Made by a program: the position numbers and the translations under genes | Assembly: GCA_015657535.1 (NCBI GenBank) | Contig: JADHZB010001838.1 | Location: forward strand, 1-64,000 | Length of the DNA stretch: 64,000 bases | From: Nephromyces sp. MM_2019 | Lineage: Eukaryota; Apicomplexa; Aconoidasida; Nephromycida | Direction of reading: 5' to 3' | Notes under the pieces: generated by a model | What the model saw: only the letters and a program-made list of their open reading frames with translations | The model's database searches: none | Told to the model about the DNA's origin: nothing | Part shown: piece after piece, positions 11,201-24,545 of the stretch | Layout of the letters: the number at the start of each line of letters is the position of its first letter | Position numbering within the stretch: the stretch's first letter is position 1

Positions 11201-14200
11201 GCAGCTTCAAAGTTAAACTCAACGTAAAGAGCCTCCAGAAGAAGAGTAAAAGAGTCGGAGTACTTTGGTTTTGCGTGAGATATAAGCTGCGATAGAGAGT
11301 ACAGGATAAGAATAAGATATACAAGCTATATTCAGGACAAGCACACACACATGTGTGAAGCGAAAAAAATCCACAGTAATACAAAAAAAAACGAGCGAAT
11401 CGTTAAAAAACGTCATGCACACACATGGGTTACTCGAAAACATACACACAGCAACAACACACAAAAATGACTTGTTCAAAAAGCACTATTGAACACACAC
11501 CCACACATGAGTAAACCTAACAGACACCCACGCACACGCAAAATAAAAAACCCACAACACATATATATGCACACGCATAAGTCAAAACCCACAACACACA
11601 CACACACACACACAATACCAACAAAGATATATTAGCAACTAGTTCAAAAAGCAGTAACTATTACCCACACACATACACGAACTATTAAAACCTTTTGGTA
11701 CCACATTTTCACACATAAGCATACCAAGTTCAACCTCCAAAAGTACATTTCTTATGAAGATATCAGGAATCATCAAAGTACTTGAAAAAAAAAAGTTACT
11801 CCCATAGAATCAGGTGTACATACAGGGAGATGTGTATGGCTAAGATTATGCACACACACAACACTCACATAAAATGAAAATCGCACATCGCAATCCAAGC
11901 TCAAAAAGGCGTGAATGCATAGCTTTTTGTGAGTGTGTGCATTCACAAGCCAGCAGTACACTCACAGGAGCACGTGTATGTCAACTACTGTGTGTGTGGT
12001 AGATTATATATATATGCACTATACAACGTAGAATACCTGCAGCAGAGTCTGAAAGTGATCTTTTCTTTTTCTGTTGAGGATACAGTAAACCGAATAATAT
12101 CGCAGCATGTGGGGACACACAAGCTGGACTACCGCTGTATTGCTAATAACGTAAGGCAGTGACAGAGAGGAGTTATGAGTTGAAAAGCTAGGAGAAACAC
12201 ACACACATAAGTGGTGAAATCAGGAGGGAAACATATGTGATATTTTAAGAGGCATGCACACACACAAGATACTGTTGGGAGGAGCAAGCACACATAAGAT
12301 AGTGTCGGGAGGTGCACACACACATAAGCTGTGAAACTAGGAGCCATCTACACACACAAGCCGTACATTCAGGAACACAAACTACACTAACACCAAACAC
12401 ACACATACCCCGCAAAACACCTACTTTTCAGCAAAAATAGTATCAATCAAGCTCGTCCATGTAGCCGAGACCATTGGAGTATCTTCAACGTATACATTGA
12501 GAAGGTAGTATCTCATTAAAGGCCAGACAGCCCAGTGAATAACCCAACTTCTCTGCAGTAGAGTTATCTTCTTACTACTTTCAAAGCTTGAGTTATCTAT
12601 AAGATCTACTAGCTTTAAAAGACATTGCACACCCTGAAAAAGCACAATAAGACCGAGAGAATGGTTGAAGATGATAAAAGAGGGGGTTGAAACTATGAAG
12701 ATGAAGAAGAAAGACAAACTTCAGAGTTAGAAGCTAGAGATAATGCCTTCATAGTGGCTTGAAAGGAGTGTATGCAAACCCGAAACACGCGAAAAAGATG
12801 AAAAATAGAATGCATACAGACGCAGCATTATGTAGATCACCTAGAAAACACACACATATTATACACTATCCCCAAAAAGCATATGCATCACACTATCCGC
12901 AAACCGATACACACATCGCACTATCCCCCAAAAAACGTACACATCATAAACAGCACACAACCGCACACACAAAAGCACACACAACTGTCCCCACACACCT
13001 ACCTCTTCAACTTTCATGTTTTCTGCAGAAAAAAGCTGATCGGGGGTGGGATTTCCAGGGTATTCAGAACTACTGGCAGGGCCCATTCCTCCATCTAATA
13101 TGCTGTTTCCACTATGAAAGAGGATGATCGAAGCGACTATCCCCCAATAGCATGAAAGTTTCTTGTTATGATCAGCGCCTAGAGTGTAAATACACAGGAG
13201 AGTTACGTCCAAAAATGTGAAACGGAGAGCTCCACAGTTTCAAAACAGTCAATACCAAATGATAATAACACATACTATATGAGAGAGTTGAAGAAGCAAA
13301 GATAAAAACCTCCGCTTAAGGATCGGAAAGCACATCTATATTCACACACGCATAAAGAGCTACACGAATAACATACACAAGACATACACACAATAGCACC
13401 ACCCTAAAAAAATCCTATTGAAGGCGGCCTTACTCCCTATAACTGCTCAATGGTAGTCCCTACGCACAACCAAGCACTCAATTTTTCAGCTTTTGCACAC
13501 ATACATTCTCGCCAGAGAGATAAGCACACACAACATTGAATATATCGCTGAAAAACTTCAATGAGGGTACGGAGCTCAGGAAAAAAACAGCAGATATCGT
13601 CCCAACACACACACATAATGGCAGCCACAAAGAACGCAGCATCGTACACATCTACCTTCGGTAGTAAGCTCCATTACATGTGAAACATAAAAGTCAAGGT
13701 GACGCTTGGCATTCTTGTAATCGCCAATTCCATAGTATAACTTCGCCAAATACAGCAGCTTCTCATCCAAGCCGGCAGCAAACTACGGTCAACATGAGAA
13801 AACAAGCCTGAGGATCTTATCGACGTTCACAAAGGCGACACATATATACATAGATTAGCTACAGTATGATGAATCCCATTTCCCCCCTTGAATTTTAGCA
13901 TCCGGAAAATTTTGGACTATGCAGACACATGGGAGCGCACACACACACACAGGCGACTGGCTACGCACAAGCGAAAATAAAACTGATTTTTCTCAAAAAA
14001 TATTCAAAATGTGCACGTCCAAAGCAAAACGATGAGGATTTCACATCTTCACTGTATTAGCCCAAGAAAATGGGAAAAATATCAAACAAACATGAACAAG
14101 GCAACAAAAAACTGTAAAATGCAGCGAAAAATACCAAGAGGGGTAGCTTGGAAAAAAATGAAGTTAAAAGAAAACATCTACAAACATAGCTATGTCACAC

Positions 14201-15777
14201 ACACAGAGCTATTCCCTACACACGGAGATATGACACACACGCTACGGATAGCCAAAATAAATTGATTAAAACAAAAAAATTCATACTGGAAGAAATTCTT
14301 CTTTGACGTCCTTTGTAAACTTAGACTTTGAACACCACTCTGAAAGTTCTTGAATAGTTTTCCTTTCAGCAACCGAACCCATCCTGCGTATTCAAAGTTT
14401 TTAATAAAAAAATTTCAATCTGCCAGTATAATCACTTGATAATTGGGAAAAAAACCGCCAAAATCGCTCCTTTATATAGAAAATAGCAAAAATGAATGTA
14501 AAAATACTCTGAACAGCAACACATACCGATTTTGCTGATCTTTCTTGTAGGCAACTAAAGCCGCAAAGTAAGACTGCAAATAATATTCCAAATCAGCAGA
14601 AATCTTCATTGCCTCGGCCTTTTTTTCCTCCGTCATCATACAGCTGCTGAAAACTAAGTCCCTCATTGGACCAATATCATCGGCAGAGTATATCTAAAAG
14701 CGCAGAAACAAAATATGTCTGAAAACGCAACTAAAAGAGGACACAAATCTGATTGGCATAGAAATTTGCCTAAATCAGGATAATAGGCCTCATTTTGAGT
14801 GAACGTACACCGAGTTAGGAGGAAGCAAATAGCATCCCAAAACGTCTAATAATAACAGAAGACGTTCCTTTTAGGAAATTTATGCGCTTCATAAACTGGT
14901 ATAAACCAGAATATACTTTGAAAGAGAAGTAACTTCCTCGGCATAACAAATAAAACGCGCGGGAGCGAGGCAAGTAATCTTCAAAATTCAACATGAAAGA
15001 GGCGGGAAAATTTTCAAATAACCGAATCTGCGCAACATTATCTCCAGCTCAGAGTATTTCTATGACTTCTAAACAGGGTTTTAGTTTCGAGGTGGTATGA
15101 GCGCAATACATTTATCACTAGAGTTACCACTAAGATATACCTTGAAATATACGTAAAAAAACGCATATTATTGCTTTTTCTCAGATAATTTCTTTGTTAA
15201 AACCCTCACTACCAGTATAAACCAAAAAAATCTACAAGAAATCAATATTTCTTAACGAGCAGCCTTTACTTGCATTTCCTATTCATAAAAGAAAACAAAG
15301 AAGGCACAAAAGTCTCTAAAAATTAAAGTAGAACATCGAAGTATAACGAGGCTATGTAGAAGAAAAAAAATATCCTTCCTTAATCAGCTACATGATCCAT
15401 AGCCTTAAAAAAGCTCTTTTTTAAAAGCCCGATTTTGTCTACTACAAGCCTAAGCTGAATGAAAGCATGAAGCCACCAAAGCATGTCTTCTCACACCCTC
15501 ATAAACGATACCAAAAAAAAACCGCGGAAGTACCCCTATTTCATCCACATTCGCCGCTAAGCGATCTCACCTGACGCTCCTCCAACCACAGCAAAACAGG
15601 CAAAAGCATCTGTGTGTCCCAATAAACCGACATGACGGGAAGAAGGTCACTTTTCAGTACTTTCTTCCCTTCGACGGGCGAAGCATTTTCTGGCTGGACA
15701 ACTGGAGAAACGGCGACATTATCTCCCTTCTGTCCAAGTGTCACCTCTTCGGGTGAAAAAACTTCAGCGGTCGACAT
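8229..15777 (-). CDS. EIF3E: Translation initiation factor eIF3 subunit e (INT6)
   Basis: Twelve exons on the minus strand: 15777-15571, 14693-14527, 14383-14287, 13782-13656, 13178-13003, 12633-12425, 12142-12037, 11286-11173, 10402-10293, 9806-9727, 9280-9110, 8455-8229. They sum to 1791 nt (596 residues; human is 445) and every junction keeps phase. Seen: YLAKLYYGIGDYKNAKRHLD in exon 4; WVIHWAVW in exon 6, matching the family's WLIHWSLF; VCPHMLRY in exon 7 (family MCPHILRY); LLIFEIYCRIHRSI in exon 9; RWIVNLIRN in exon 10; IYQQIIDRTRSL in exon 11 (family YQQVIEKTKSL). Exons 8-11 form the PCI/winged-helix end. Known role: a subunit of the eIF3 complex that helps load mRNA on the 40S ribosome. 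Odd: an N-terminal extension of about 40 residues, an insert in exon 5, and a Gly/Arg-rich last exon (residues 522-596) with repeated RG/RGG. Confidence 0.93.
10690..10975. repeat. Degenerate minisatellite, about 36-base unit, TG-rich
   Basis: About seven diverged copies of a unit resembling cctgtgtgtgtgcagttag followed by a gatgtgt-like spacer. It lies in EIF3E intron 8 (10403-11172). The plus strand is the TG strand here, so on the EIF3E sense strand it reads CA, opposite to most TG runs in this gene's introns. Confidence 0.75.
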
Positions 15778-16156
15778 TTTGAAAGAAATAGTGGGATTTC
15801 TCTGGTATTCTTAATCAGAACAACAGAGAGTTCAAACTAAGTGCCGTGTCAAATAAAATCAAGGCAGAAGCCCTGACTTACTGAGAAAACGAGGAGGAGG
15901 AGAAAAGGAGCGAAGTAATGATGAATAAACACACTCTAGCGGACTAGAACGGAGGATTACTCAGGCATCAGGGAAGCATAAAAGCCAAGGGGGTTTCGTG
16001 ACGCCTTGAAGTCAAGGAAAGCAGAAGCTGTGCAAGTGGTAGCGGCGCATGTCGTTGCTACCTACCAAATAGTGGTGGTGGTGATTTGTGCGATGCAATA
16101 GAGCGGACTTAGGAAGGAGGTACTTGTGTGCTAGGCCGTCTTTGGTTGATGGCGAC

Positions 16157-16382
16157 AGCACACACATCCAGATAAACCGACACACACATACCCAGATAAA
16201 CCCACACACACATACCCAGATAAACCCATACACACATACCCAGATAAACCCACACACGCATACCCAGATAAACCCACACACACATACCCAGATAAACCCA
16301 CACACACATACCCAGATAAACCCACACACACATACCCAGATAAACCCACACACACATACCCAGATAAACTCACACACACACG
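16157..16382. repeat. 24-base minisatellite, about 9 copies
   Basis: The unit acccagataaacccacacac plus acat repeats with a 24-base period and few changes. Because 24 is a multiple of three, it leaves long repetitive frames on both strands (for example VCVGLSGY on the minus strand), which I read as by-products of the repeat. Confidence 0.92.
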
Positions 16383-16399
16383 CCACTATCTTTACGACC

Positions 16400-16545
16400 A
16401 CCCCATCACTACCACCACTTCCACCCCCACTAAGACCACCACTACCACCCCCCCCGCCAGTAACACACCCCCCACCACTACCATCCCCTCCACCATAAGC
16501 ACTACCGTCACCACTGCCACCCCCACCACCTTGATATATATGCCA
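16400..16545. other. ACC/CCA-rich tract; possible Gly-rich exon on the minus strand
   Basis: Triplets of cac/acc dominate. Read on the minus strand they give a Gly/Ser-rich stretch of about 45 residues, followed by a gtgtgtgtga donor-like string at the edge of the 24-base repeat. It could be the coding edge of a gene upstream of EIF3E or simple repeat. No conserved part is attached to it. Confidence 0.3.
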
Positions 16546-16602
16546 GGTGATTGCTAAGGAAAAAAGATGTATTTCCACAAAAGGACACAATCTGGGCACC
16601 AT

Positions 16603-19351
16603 TTGAGTTCAGGTGACTCCATGGAATCAGGCTGAAACACGCACACACACAGCAAGTTCAAAGTAAGCATAGGGGGGCTACGCTTTAAGATGACGAAAAA
16701 GACACTAAAGCCCAACCTTTTACAAATAATTTTGATGAGACTGCGTTAGTACTTATTAAAGCTGTTTTTTCACGCATTAGTCGCCTGCAAATGATTTATA
16801 TTAAGCCCACTGCGAATGGTTCATAGCCAAAAGACCCAAAGCCATATAATACATTGTAGACAACCAGGAAAAGCATGTAAAGGACAAGCATGAAAAGCCT
16901 ATATTTCGTCTAGTCCATAGTGTGAGAGAGCCATTTAAGGCGAATTTGCCCGTTTAGACTAGAACAGTAATTTAAGGAATGCTGAAGTCACGGGTGAAGG
17001 TGAAGGTTTATTTCCTTGAAATTTTGCTAGAGGGTTAAGCTGTATGGGCTGAGAACACAAAGCTGTGTGTCTTGCTCTCACATTTCATGAGTTATACGTA
17101 TATTTCCAAATAATACATCGAACGATTATCGTCAGTTTTATCATAAAAAAGTTGTTATTTTCGTATAATTTCGCAGTATTTAACAAATTCAATCAATCGT
17201 TTGCTGATTAGGCGCTTTTTCATTCAATCAATCGCTTATTAATCAAGCTACACTCCTTCAAAAGAGTGCCTTTTCTTCCCACAAGATAATTTCATGGTAT
17301 CGTTTTCAGTATACTTATTGAGATGTTTTTTCACTCTATAGTTACATTGATGAGAAGCTGTAAGACTAGGTATTCTTCATAAGCTTTAGCAGGTGAGCAG
17401 AACGAATGAAAAAATACAAATGCATCATCGAATGCCTGTGCCTATTACTAATAACCTGGAATTCCCTAGAAAGCCTAGACTGTGAAGAGGATTTACTTGT
17501 TTATTTAAAAGGTATATTGTAGGAAGCTGAAAGTGGTGGTACTTGCATGTGTGCATAACCCCTGCAAGAGGGAGGCAAGTTGGAGAGAATAAGAACTAGT
17601 TCTGAAATATTTGTGCTGGTACATGCAGGTCATTCTTTACAATCCTTAAAAATAGTGTGATTTGCGTTTCTTTCCGGATTATTTTTAGCTGCATTGTCTC
17701 GTTGAATTGGTGCTTTTGCCTGTTCATCACTGCTAGCTCGATTTGCGTGATGAATCGAGTTCTTGCAACGGCTATATCAGCCTAAGGAGGGCAGCATACT
17801 CACAAAAATTCGCGCAGAAAAGCACCTGTTTGACACATTTCGCAAACACCTGTTTGATACGTTCTGCACACACAAACACCCGCTTGAAACATTTCGCAGA
17901 CACGAGACTAAGGTCTGAAAATGTACAAAAAGATAAGCGAGTGCCAAGGAAACTAAGAATATACATTTTTCAAGCAGCTACACTTCGTTGGGCACAATTG
18001 GAAGAATATCATTGGATCTGCGAATGATGTTGCTGCCTTTCGAAGCTGTATTCCCCAGGCTTGCTTTTGGAGTTGCCAGAGTTGTATACACGCACTTTCT
18101 ATAATCAAATTGCCTTTCAAGTAAGAAAACTTTGACAGTCTCCAACGCAAATTAACTGGGGCGAAAGAACAGTCGCACATCACACTTTATCTGCAAACCT
18201 TGCTCTTGGCCCTGGTAGCTGACCCCTAGCCTTTCACAGAAAAGAACCCGACTTCTTCTCTTTATAGCTAGTAGCGTAAGTAAGATTATTTGCAAGCGCA
18301 TCAGTTTTAAAGTGCTGGCAACTCATAAGAAGCAGTAAATACAATACGCACTAAACCAGTAAACGGCTCAGAAATGTATGCCGGTAAACAGCAAGTATTC
18401 AAAGCGCTGCAGCTAGCATAATACTCTACCATTAGCTAAGCAAAAAAGCTTAGCAGTGATAAAGCCATTCAGCCATAATAAAATACGGATATTTACCCCT
18501 CACACACTTCTCAATCATAAGAAGAGTACCTCCGTATAGAGAAAAGCTCAAAGAGGCACACATATTGTACACACAAACCAGAATAGACTTGGAAAGTGCG
18601 CTTTCTGAAGCGTAAAAGCACATTTTGCGGGCAAAATTAAGTACGTACAGAATGATTTATCTATTTGTTTCTTAGCAGAAATAGATTAAGGTTTTTTCCC
18701 GAAAAAAAAGGGCTACTTCGAATATTCATTTGCTTTTTCAAGTCATCTCCAGAGTACACCTTGATGACGACCAAGAGTACCTTCCAGATTCATTAATGGG
18801 GAATAGACCACTTCATCCAGCTTAAAAAAAAGTAAAGAAATAAGGAAATCTTTATTAAAAGCCAGGGATATTGCAGATTACTCTATATAAAATGGAGAAT
18901 AAGTTGCTAAACTCCTACAACAAAAGCTATTTTTCCATAAAAAAAATTGCGATCCTTTCGACGGTGTTATTCACAATAAAAACTTTAATATGGAGGCTCT
19001 AAGATGTAAATACGCAGTTTCCTGTGTGCCGGTAAAGCATCTCGCACACAAATTAGAATACGGCATCCCAGTATTGCTTCTTTTATCCTCGTGGAGCTCC
19101 TGTGGAGTGCCGAATCTTATATGTGCGTAATGAAGGTTTCACCGTAGGGCTCTACTCTACGACTAGCTACCGCACAGTTTGTATAGACTTAACGTTCGCA
19201 GGAAACCTGGAAAAATGTTGTTGGACGATAAATCTAACTCACATTTACCCAATAGCTATCGTATAGACATGATGTTAAGCCTATAAATCTAACTGACATC
19301 TACTCAATGACTGTCGTATATATATAAATATATAAAAATCTCGCCGAAATA
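16603..19351. other. Mostly noncoding; short degenerate repeat and one possible exon
   Basis: Degenerate copies of a unit like cacctgtttgacacatttcg lie at 17820-17905. On the minus strand, 18098-17978 has an acceptor (ttatag), a 40-codon frame and a stop, and could be a last exon (its frame ends ILPIVPNEV), but two other frames are open as well and no family is recognised. I see nothing else supportable. Confidence 0.35.
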
Positions 19352-22300
19352 CTACGCCTTACGGTGTCCCTCTTCAACTTCCTGATGTATCAACTCTTGC
19401 CAAATTAAAGGCATTTCCTTCAGGAGGTGAGTGTAAGTTGGAGAATTCATTAGTAACCTAATGATACGCCGGATATCCTCGCGTCCAAAATTGTGAGCCT
19501 CTGCTTTAATATAAGCTAAACAGGAGCTCCATATAGCATTTCGATCAATAGACAATGCCGGGGGCAAGTTGGTAACATCAGTATGAGCGTGAGAGCGTTT
19601 ATCATTAGAAGAGAGAGCAGATACATCTATAGCAGAAGCGTATGATTCTCTGCTAGTTGAACCTGCTGACATGTCTTTATCAGAGGAAAACTTGGAGTCT
19701 GAGGAGTAACAACATTATCGCAATTGTACGTATATAAACAGGGAAATACACTGGTCTAAAGATAATTAGGTGGGGATTGGCTAGGAGGAGCTGTGAGTAC
19801 TGGGGAGTAAGGAACTTTGAAAGAAGAGGAGTTCGATGAGAAGATGAGAGAAGCCGCAGGGTAAGCAGCAAATCCTAGGGAGATATCGAGGAATAAGCAA
19901 GTAGCTCTAAGCAATTCGTAAACTTTTGGTATGTGTGCGAGTTGCATATGGCGCTAAACATACAGGAAGTGAGCAGGTTTTGTTAAACGTGAAGAACATG
20001 TCATCAACACACACAGTTAAGTAAAACAATATCCAAGGGGGAGATTCGATAAAAGAGGTGTATTAGAAAAAGAGCTACTAAAGCATAATCACAGTCAACG
20101 TGCTGCCGGAAGCGACAATATGGAAGGTGCAAGATGGATACGAAGAGTTTTGAGGCACACCAACTAAAGGTTCATTAGAAAGCTTCAGTTTGTGTGCGTG
20201 TCCCGGAAAAAAAAAAGTATAATGAAATTGAAAAAAAATAAAGCAATAGAGATTTTCATGAAATGGAAAATAACACATAGGCGGAGATTTAAAAATGGAA
20301 ATAAACCCTAAAAAAAAGGTATACAGCTAACATTTGGTCTCATGCATATATCTCAAGACTTGGATGCCAAATCAGAATAACTAAACAGATTGATAAAATG
20401 GAGATTTTACTTCCAAAACTTGGTACAAAAAAACAACGAAAAAGGTAATTTATACAAGAAAAAGACCGGAGTTCCATGCCTGCATAAAAGCACTTCTTCA
20501 GAATATTCCCGAGCAGAACACTACGGAGGCTTCACTTTCGTTAAAATTCATAGCATAAAAAATGGCGAAACGGAGACGAAAATGTGGCTGCACATTGCTT
20601 GCCATTACTGGGTTCATTTAGAATCGCAAAAAAACCATATACTAACCACCTTTTTCTTCACCTGTCGGTATTTCATCACTCTCTCTTGAAATATCCTGCA
20701 TATGCTCGGATAAGGGAAATATACTTAACCGCACACACGCAAGAAAAAATGAAAGAAACTCCCTCCGGGAGAAGACCTCCAGCTTCTTGGATAGATTTTC
20801 GCATATCTCAAACAATGTTCCAGACATATCCTACGAAAGAGATGAGAGAGAAAACGTAGCACAACGAACACACACATTTAGTTAGAGACCTTCTATTCAT
20901 GTGTGCGCGAGCGAAAGACGGAAATTTAGGCAGATGATTTTATCTAAAAAGCATAAAACAAGCTGGGGAACACCCAAAAATACCCAGGCGCGTGAGTTTG
21001 TACACATACCCTGGCGTCGATAAGAAGAAGACGAATGCACATAGCAGAAAAACACGCAGCAAACCAACAGAAATTTTGGCGTGAAGGAGCTGATCAAGAA
21101 AGAAGGCATTTCAAGGCGAAAAACAGCGTTGAACTCTTCCGCGTGTGAGTAGCGTGTGTTATGAAAAGATGTAAAATTGGAGATTTAAAGATTGAAAAAA
21201 GCAGTGAAACTATCAAAGAAATATCGAAAGTAGCTTTTACAAGAAAAGCATCAACTAAGTTAGTAGAAATGAAATGATTGACTAGTGCATATCAGGACAA
21301 CATATACTCCGGGGTTTCATCACCGTCGATACAGTGTGTGTGCAGAAGTGTGTACAGGTACCATGTACACACTCCTAAGCCTCACAACACATACGAATAC
21401 TAGTATACGATCACTCTCTAGCCCCAAAAAAAAACACACACATTAAAATAAAAAAGATATTCTCACCTTAGGAAGAGCTTGTGATAGCCTCGCAAAGTCT
21501 ATCGCATCAAATTTTGTAACATTAACTTGAACCTGGAAAATATCAAGTAGAGTTCAAAGTGAAGAACTTATAACAATGATTCAGTGACTAGATTCACGTC
21601 TACCTCCCTGTACATACACTACAAATATCGTGAAAATTCCCCAATTTTATAAATTGAAAACGGGAATAAAGCAGTTCAAGCGTCATCTTCCAGAGGAAGA
21701 CAATCACTTGATGGATTTAAAGCCATCGTATGAAAACCTCAACGGGGTTCCAAATACGCAAAAACGCACACACAAGGCGCACATCCTATCCCATAGAATG
21801 AGCCATACATGCTGTAAATCTCAAGGCTTCACACTCAAACTTTTACACATAAACCTCTCCTTAAAATCTACAAAAACACATCCCCGTAAACTTCCACACA
21901 TTCACTGCAAAAGCTCAAAATACATGCCAAAAATCTTCGCATTTTACAACCTCTGAAGTATTACAAACTTCCATACTCTAAAACCTCAAAATATATGAGA
22001 CACTTCCACACACATTATAAATTTCCAAATTCAATCCAAATTGACTGCTCGACCGAAGCAATCTCCAAAGACATCATCATGCATTAGATCGAACAGCGTA
22101 TCTACTCAAGGACAACACCTTTTTCGGGTTTGCAAAAGGCATGGACACAATTATCTTAACCAGTAGCTAAGCAGTTCATCTGCCCTGCTATAGCTTATAC
22201 ATCTTATCTCATAAATAATTTTTAAGAAATCATACGAAAAAATCCTTACCAGCTGTCCCTACCTCCTCAACCACCTCATGCCATTTCATCACACACGGCT

Positions 22301-23962
22301 TTCAAAATTCAAATTTTCGAACCAAAACAAATTCAATCCATCTAAACTATCTTATACAATGTAACACACACTCACACACCCCAAACACCCGCCTCAAAAA
22401 AGTGGCGAACTTCCACCTTCTTGCACTCAGAGATGCAAAAAAAGTCTCACCAAAGCCTTCCATTCAATTCCCAAAGACTCAAATCTCCCAAGCCGAGCCC
22501 AAATCCAACAAACTTTCCCAATCAAGTTTGGAGGTAACTTCCTCACCCTCCGAGGGTTTCGGAAAGCTTCTTCAGTTCTGTCGATGATGTTCGAGTGGAA
22601 GATATTTAGCTTCACTAAACTCCCCATAATTTGTATAAGGTGAAGAAGGCTAAAGTTTTCAAATTTTGCTTCAATCTGAAGAAGAATAGCACCAACTAAA
22701 CTGAAATCACCCTTAGCTTTTGCAATATCCGCATACACCGCGATTGACGCAAGTATATCCGCGAGTTCAAAAGAGTCAAACTTAGCGATTTCCGCTTCTA
22801 AACGAGGTAATAGTTCGCCCAGGAAGGGAGAAAGATGAGGGTTCTTAGGAAAATTTGAAAAAATCCTGAAAATTGCCAACATTTGGAGGCAGGAAAGTTC
22901 TGTATTAACGTGAGGCTTGGAGAGATGATTGCAAATATCTTCAAAGATTTCTGAGGAATCCGGGTTAAGCTGATATAGAGGATGAAGGATTTCAATTACT
23001 TCATTGGGCCTGAAAGTGGGGAGAGTAGAACATGTGCTAGAATTTTTGTGCATTCAACGGTTTACGCCAAGATGAAAGCCATACTGAATGACCGCGCTTT
23101 AATTGCTCTATGAATGTATATAGACCTTTGATGTTTGTGCCTCTTTTCGCCTAAAAAGAGGCCTACGAGTTTAATTCTCAGAAAACTATACACATTGAAC
23201 ATCATCGGGGGAATTAGCCAAAAATAGTAATTAATACATCTACAAACACTTCTTTACATATAGGAAAAACTACACAAAAAAAGCTGAGCATACGCTTATA
23301 TATGCAAACTTATAAAATTCCTTCCTTAACACACACCTGAAAGCACTGATGCGATCCCTGACTGCGTCAACGAGCTTTCCTATCAACACCTTATGCCAAA
23401 GGACACTTGGTAACCTGGCATAAGCAGTAGCTAACTTTACGAGCTGAAATGGCATGAATGTGTGCGTGTGATTGGCGATTTGATCCTGCAGATGTGGTAC
23501 AAGAGTTTCCTTCACAAAATTCGGAGGGACCTTCTTCACCATCATGATGTTCGAGTCATGTTTAACGACAGAGCTAGAACCGCGAGATTGTTCAGAATGG
23601 TGGCTGAAATCCTCAGAAGATGAAGATGCAACAGTTTGTGGTAATGTATGGAAAGTTCTTCTCAAGCAGAGAATTAGATGAGCAGGAAGATCAACAGAAT
23701 AGGGAAAACTTTTCTCCTGAAAGCTTGGAGATGCATGCAACATACGGCAAGTACCAAAGCTTAGGCCCCCCTTGTTTCTCCTTGTATACGCAGCAGAGGC
23801 AGCATAGATAGTTTTATTACCAGCCATCTTCTGTAGGAAAGCTTTCATTGTGTTTTCTAGACTCGCAGAAATAGAGAGGGAGCGTAAAAAGTAAAATCTT
23901 CCAGTATGATGGTTGCAGGTGTCATACACGCGGTGAAACCCCGTAGCGCGCATCTTTTCCAA
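19352..23962 (-). CDS. FASTK/heptatricopeptide-repeat-like protein, probably mitochondrial
   Basis: Five-exon model on the minus strand: 23962-23337, 23009-22451, 21532-21467, 20830-20662, 19698-19352, summing to 1767 nt (588 residues) with all phases matching. Seen: an N-terminus rich in Arg/Ser/Phe and poor in acids (a plausible mitochondrial presequence), then from about residue 150 a series of helical repeats of the type FMPFQLVKLATAYARL, FDSFELADILASIAVYADI, FSLLHLIQIMGSLVKLNI and FDAIDFARLSQALPK. Known of the family: FASTK/OPR-like helical-repeat proteins bind organellar RNA and are expanded in apicomplexans, usually with a C-terminal RAP domain. I do not see a clear RAP domain; the last exon ends in charged helices. 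Exons 1-3 are firm. The exon 4-5 junction is less so: another open frame at 19756-19947 lies in the proposed intron 4. Confidence 0.68.
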
Positions 23963-24179
23963 ATTTCCTAGCTTCGAAACGCAGTTCGTAGCATTCCCTG
24001 CTTCTTTTCACAAGGTATAACCAATGAGATAGGGCCTGAAGCAACTAGCTCACAAGTTCATTCGCCCCATCTCATGATACTACAATAGCGTATCAAAACA
24101 TATTAAGAGCTTGCGAATACAGAAAGTTGCGTGTTTTGAAACTGTGAGAAGAAAAAGTTGTGCGTTTTGAACCTGCGAG

Positions 24180-24545
24180 GAGAGAAAATTGTGCGCGCTA
24201 CATCTACTGAGAGAAAGTTGTGTTTTGAACCTATTCAGAGCATGTGATCTGTTTTGAACCTATTCAGAGCATGTGCTCTGTTTTGAACCTATTCAGAGCA
24301 TGTGATCTGTTTTGAACTGACTCAGTGCAAGTGATGAGTTTTGAACCTACTAAGAGATACTTGTGTGTTCTACAGCTACTGGGAGAAAGTGACTGTGCTC
24401 TACACCTACTCAGAGAAAGTGACTGTGCTCTACACCTACTCAGAGAAAGTGACTGTGCTCTACACCTACTCAGAGAAAGTGATGCGTTATACAGTTACTC
24501 AGAGAAACTTATGTGTTCTACATCTACTCAGAGAGAGTGATGCGT
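24180..24545. repeat. 30-base minisatellite in two sub-families
   Basis: The left half (about 24180-24330) has copies of a 29-30 base unit containing ttttgaacctattcagagca. The right half (about 24350-24545) has copies of ctacacctactcagagaaag plus tgactgtgct. The shared core is ctactcagag. The 30-base period keeps frames open, giving a false repetitive Leu/Arg/Glu/Ser protein on the plus strand. It lies between the FASTK-like gene start and the exon at 24900-25196. Confidence 0.9.

Noticed and set aside
16012..16602. 196-codon minus-strand frame with Gly-rich and FIWVCVCG repeats
   Set aside because: The repeated half is the 24-base minisatellite; only the Gly-rich part could be coding and it is listed with low confidence.
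21630..21956. 108-codon plus-strand ORF
   Set aside because: Lies inside intron 2 of the FASTK-like gene on the opposite strand, is rich in His/Lys/Thr from CA-rich DNA, and shows no motif.
22402..22587. Plus-strand ORF over the FASTK-like gene
   Set aside because: Antisense shadow of exon 2, whose helical-repeat protein is much better supported.
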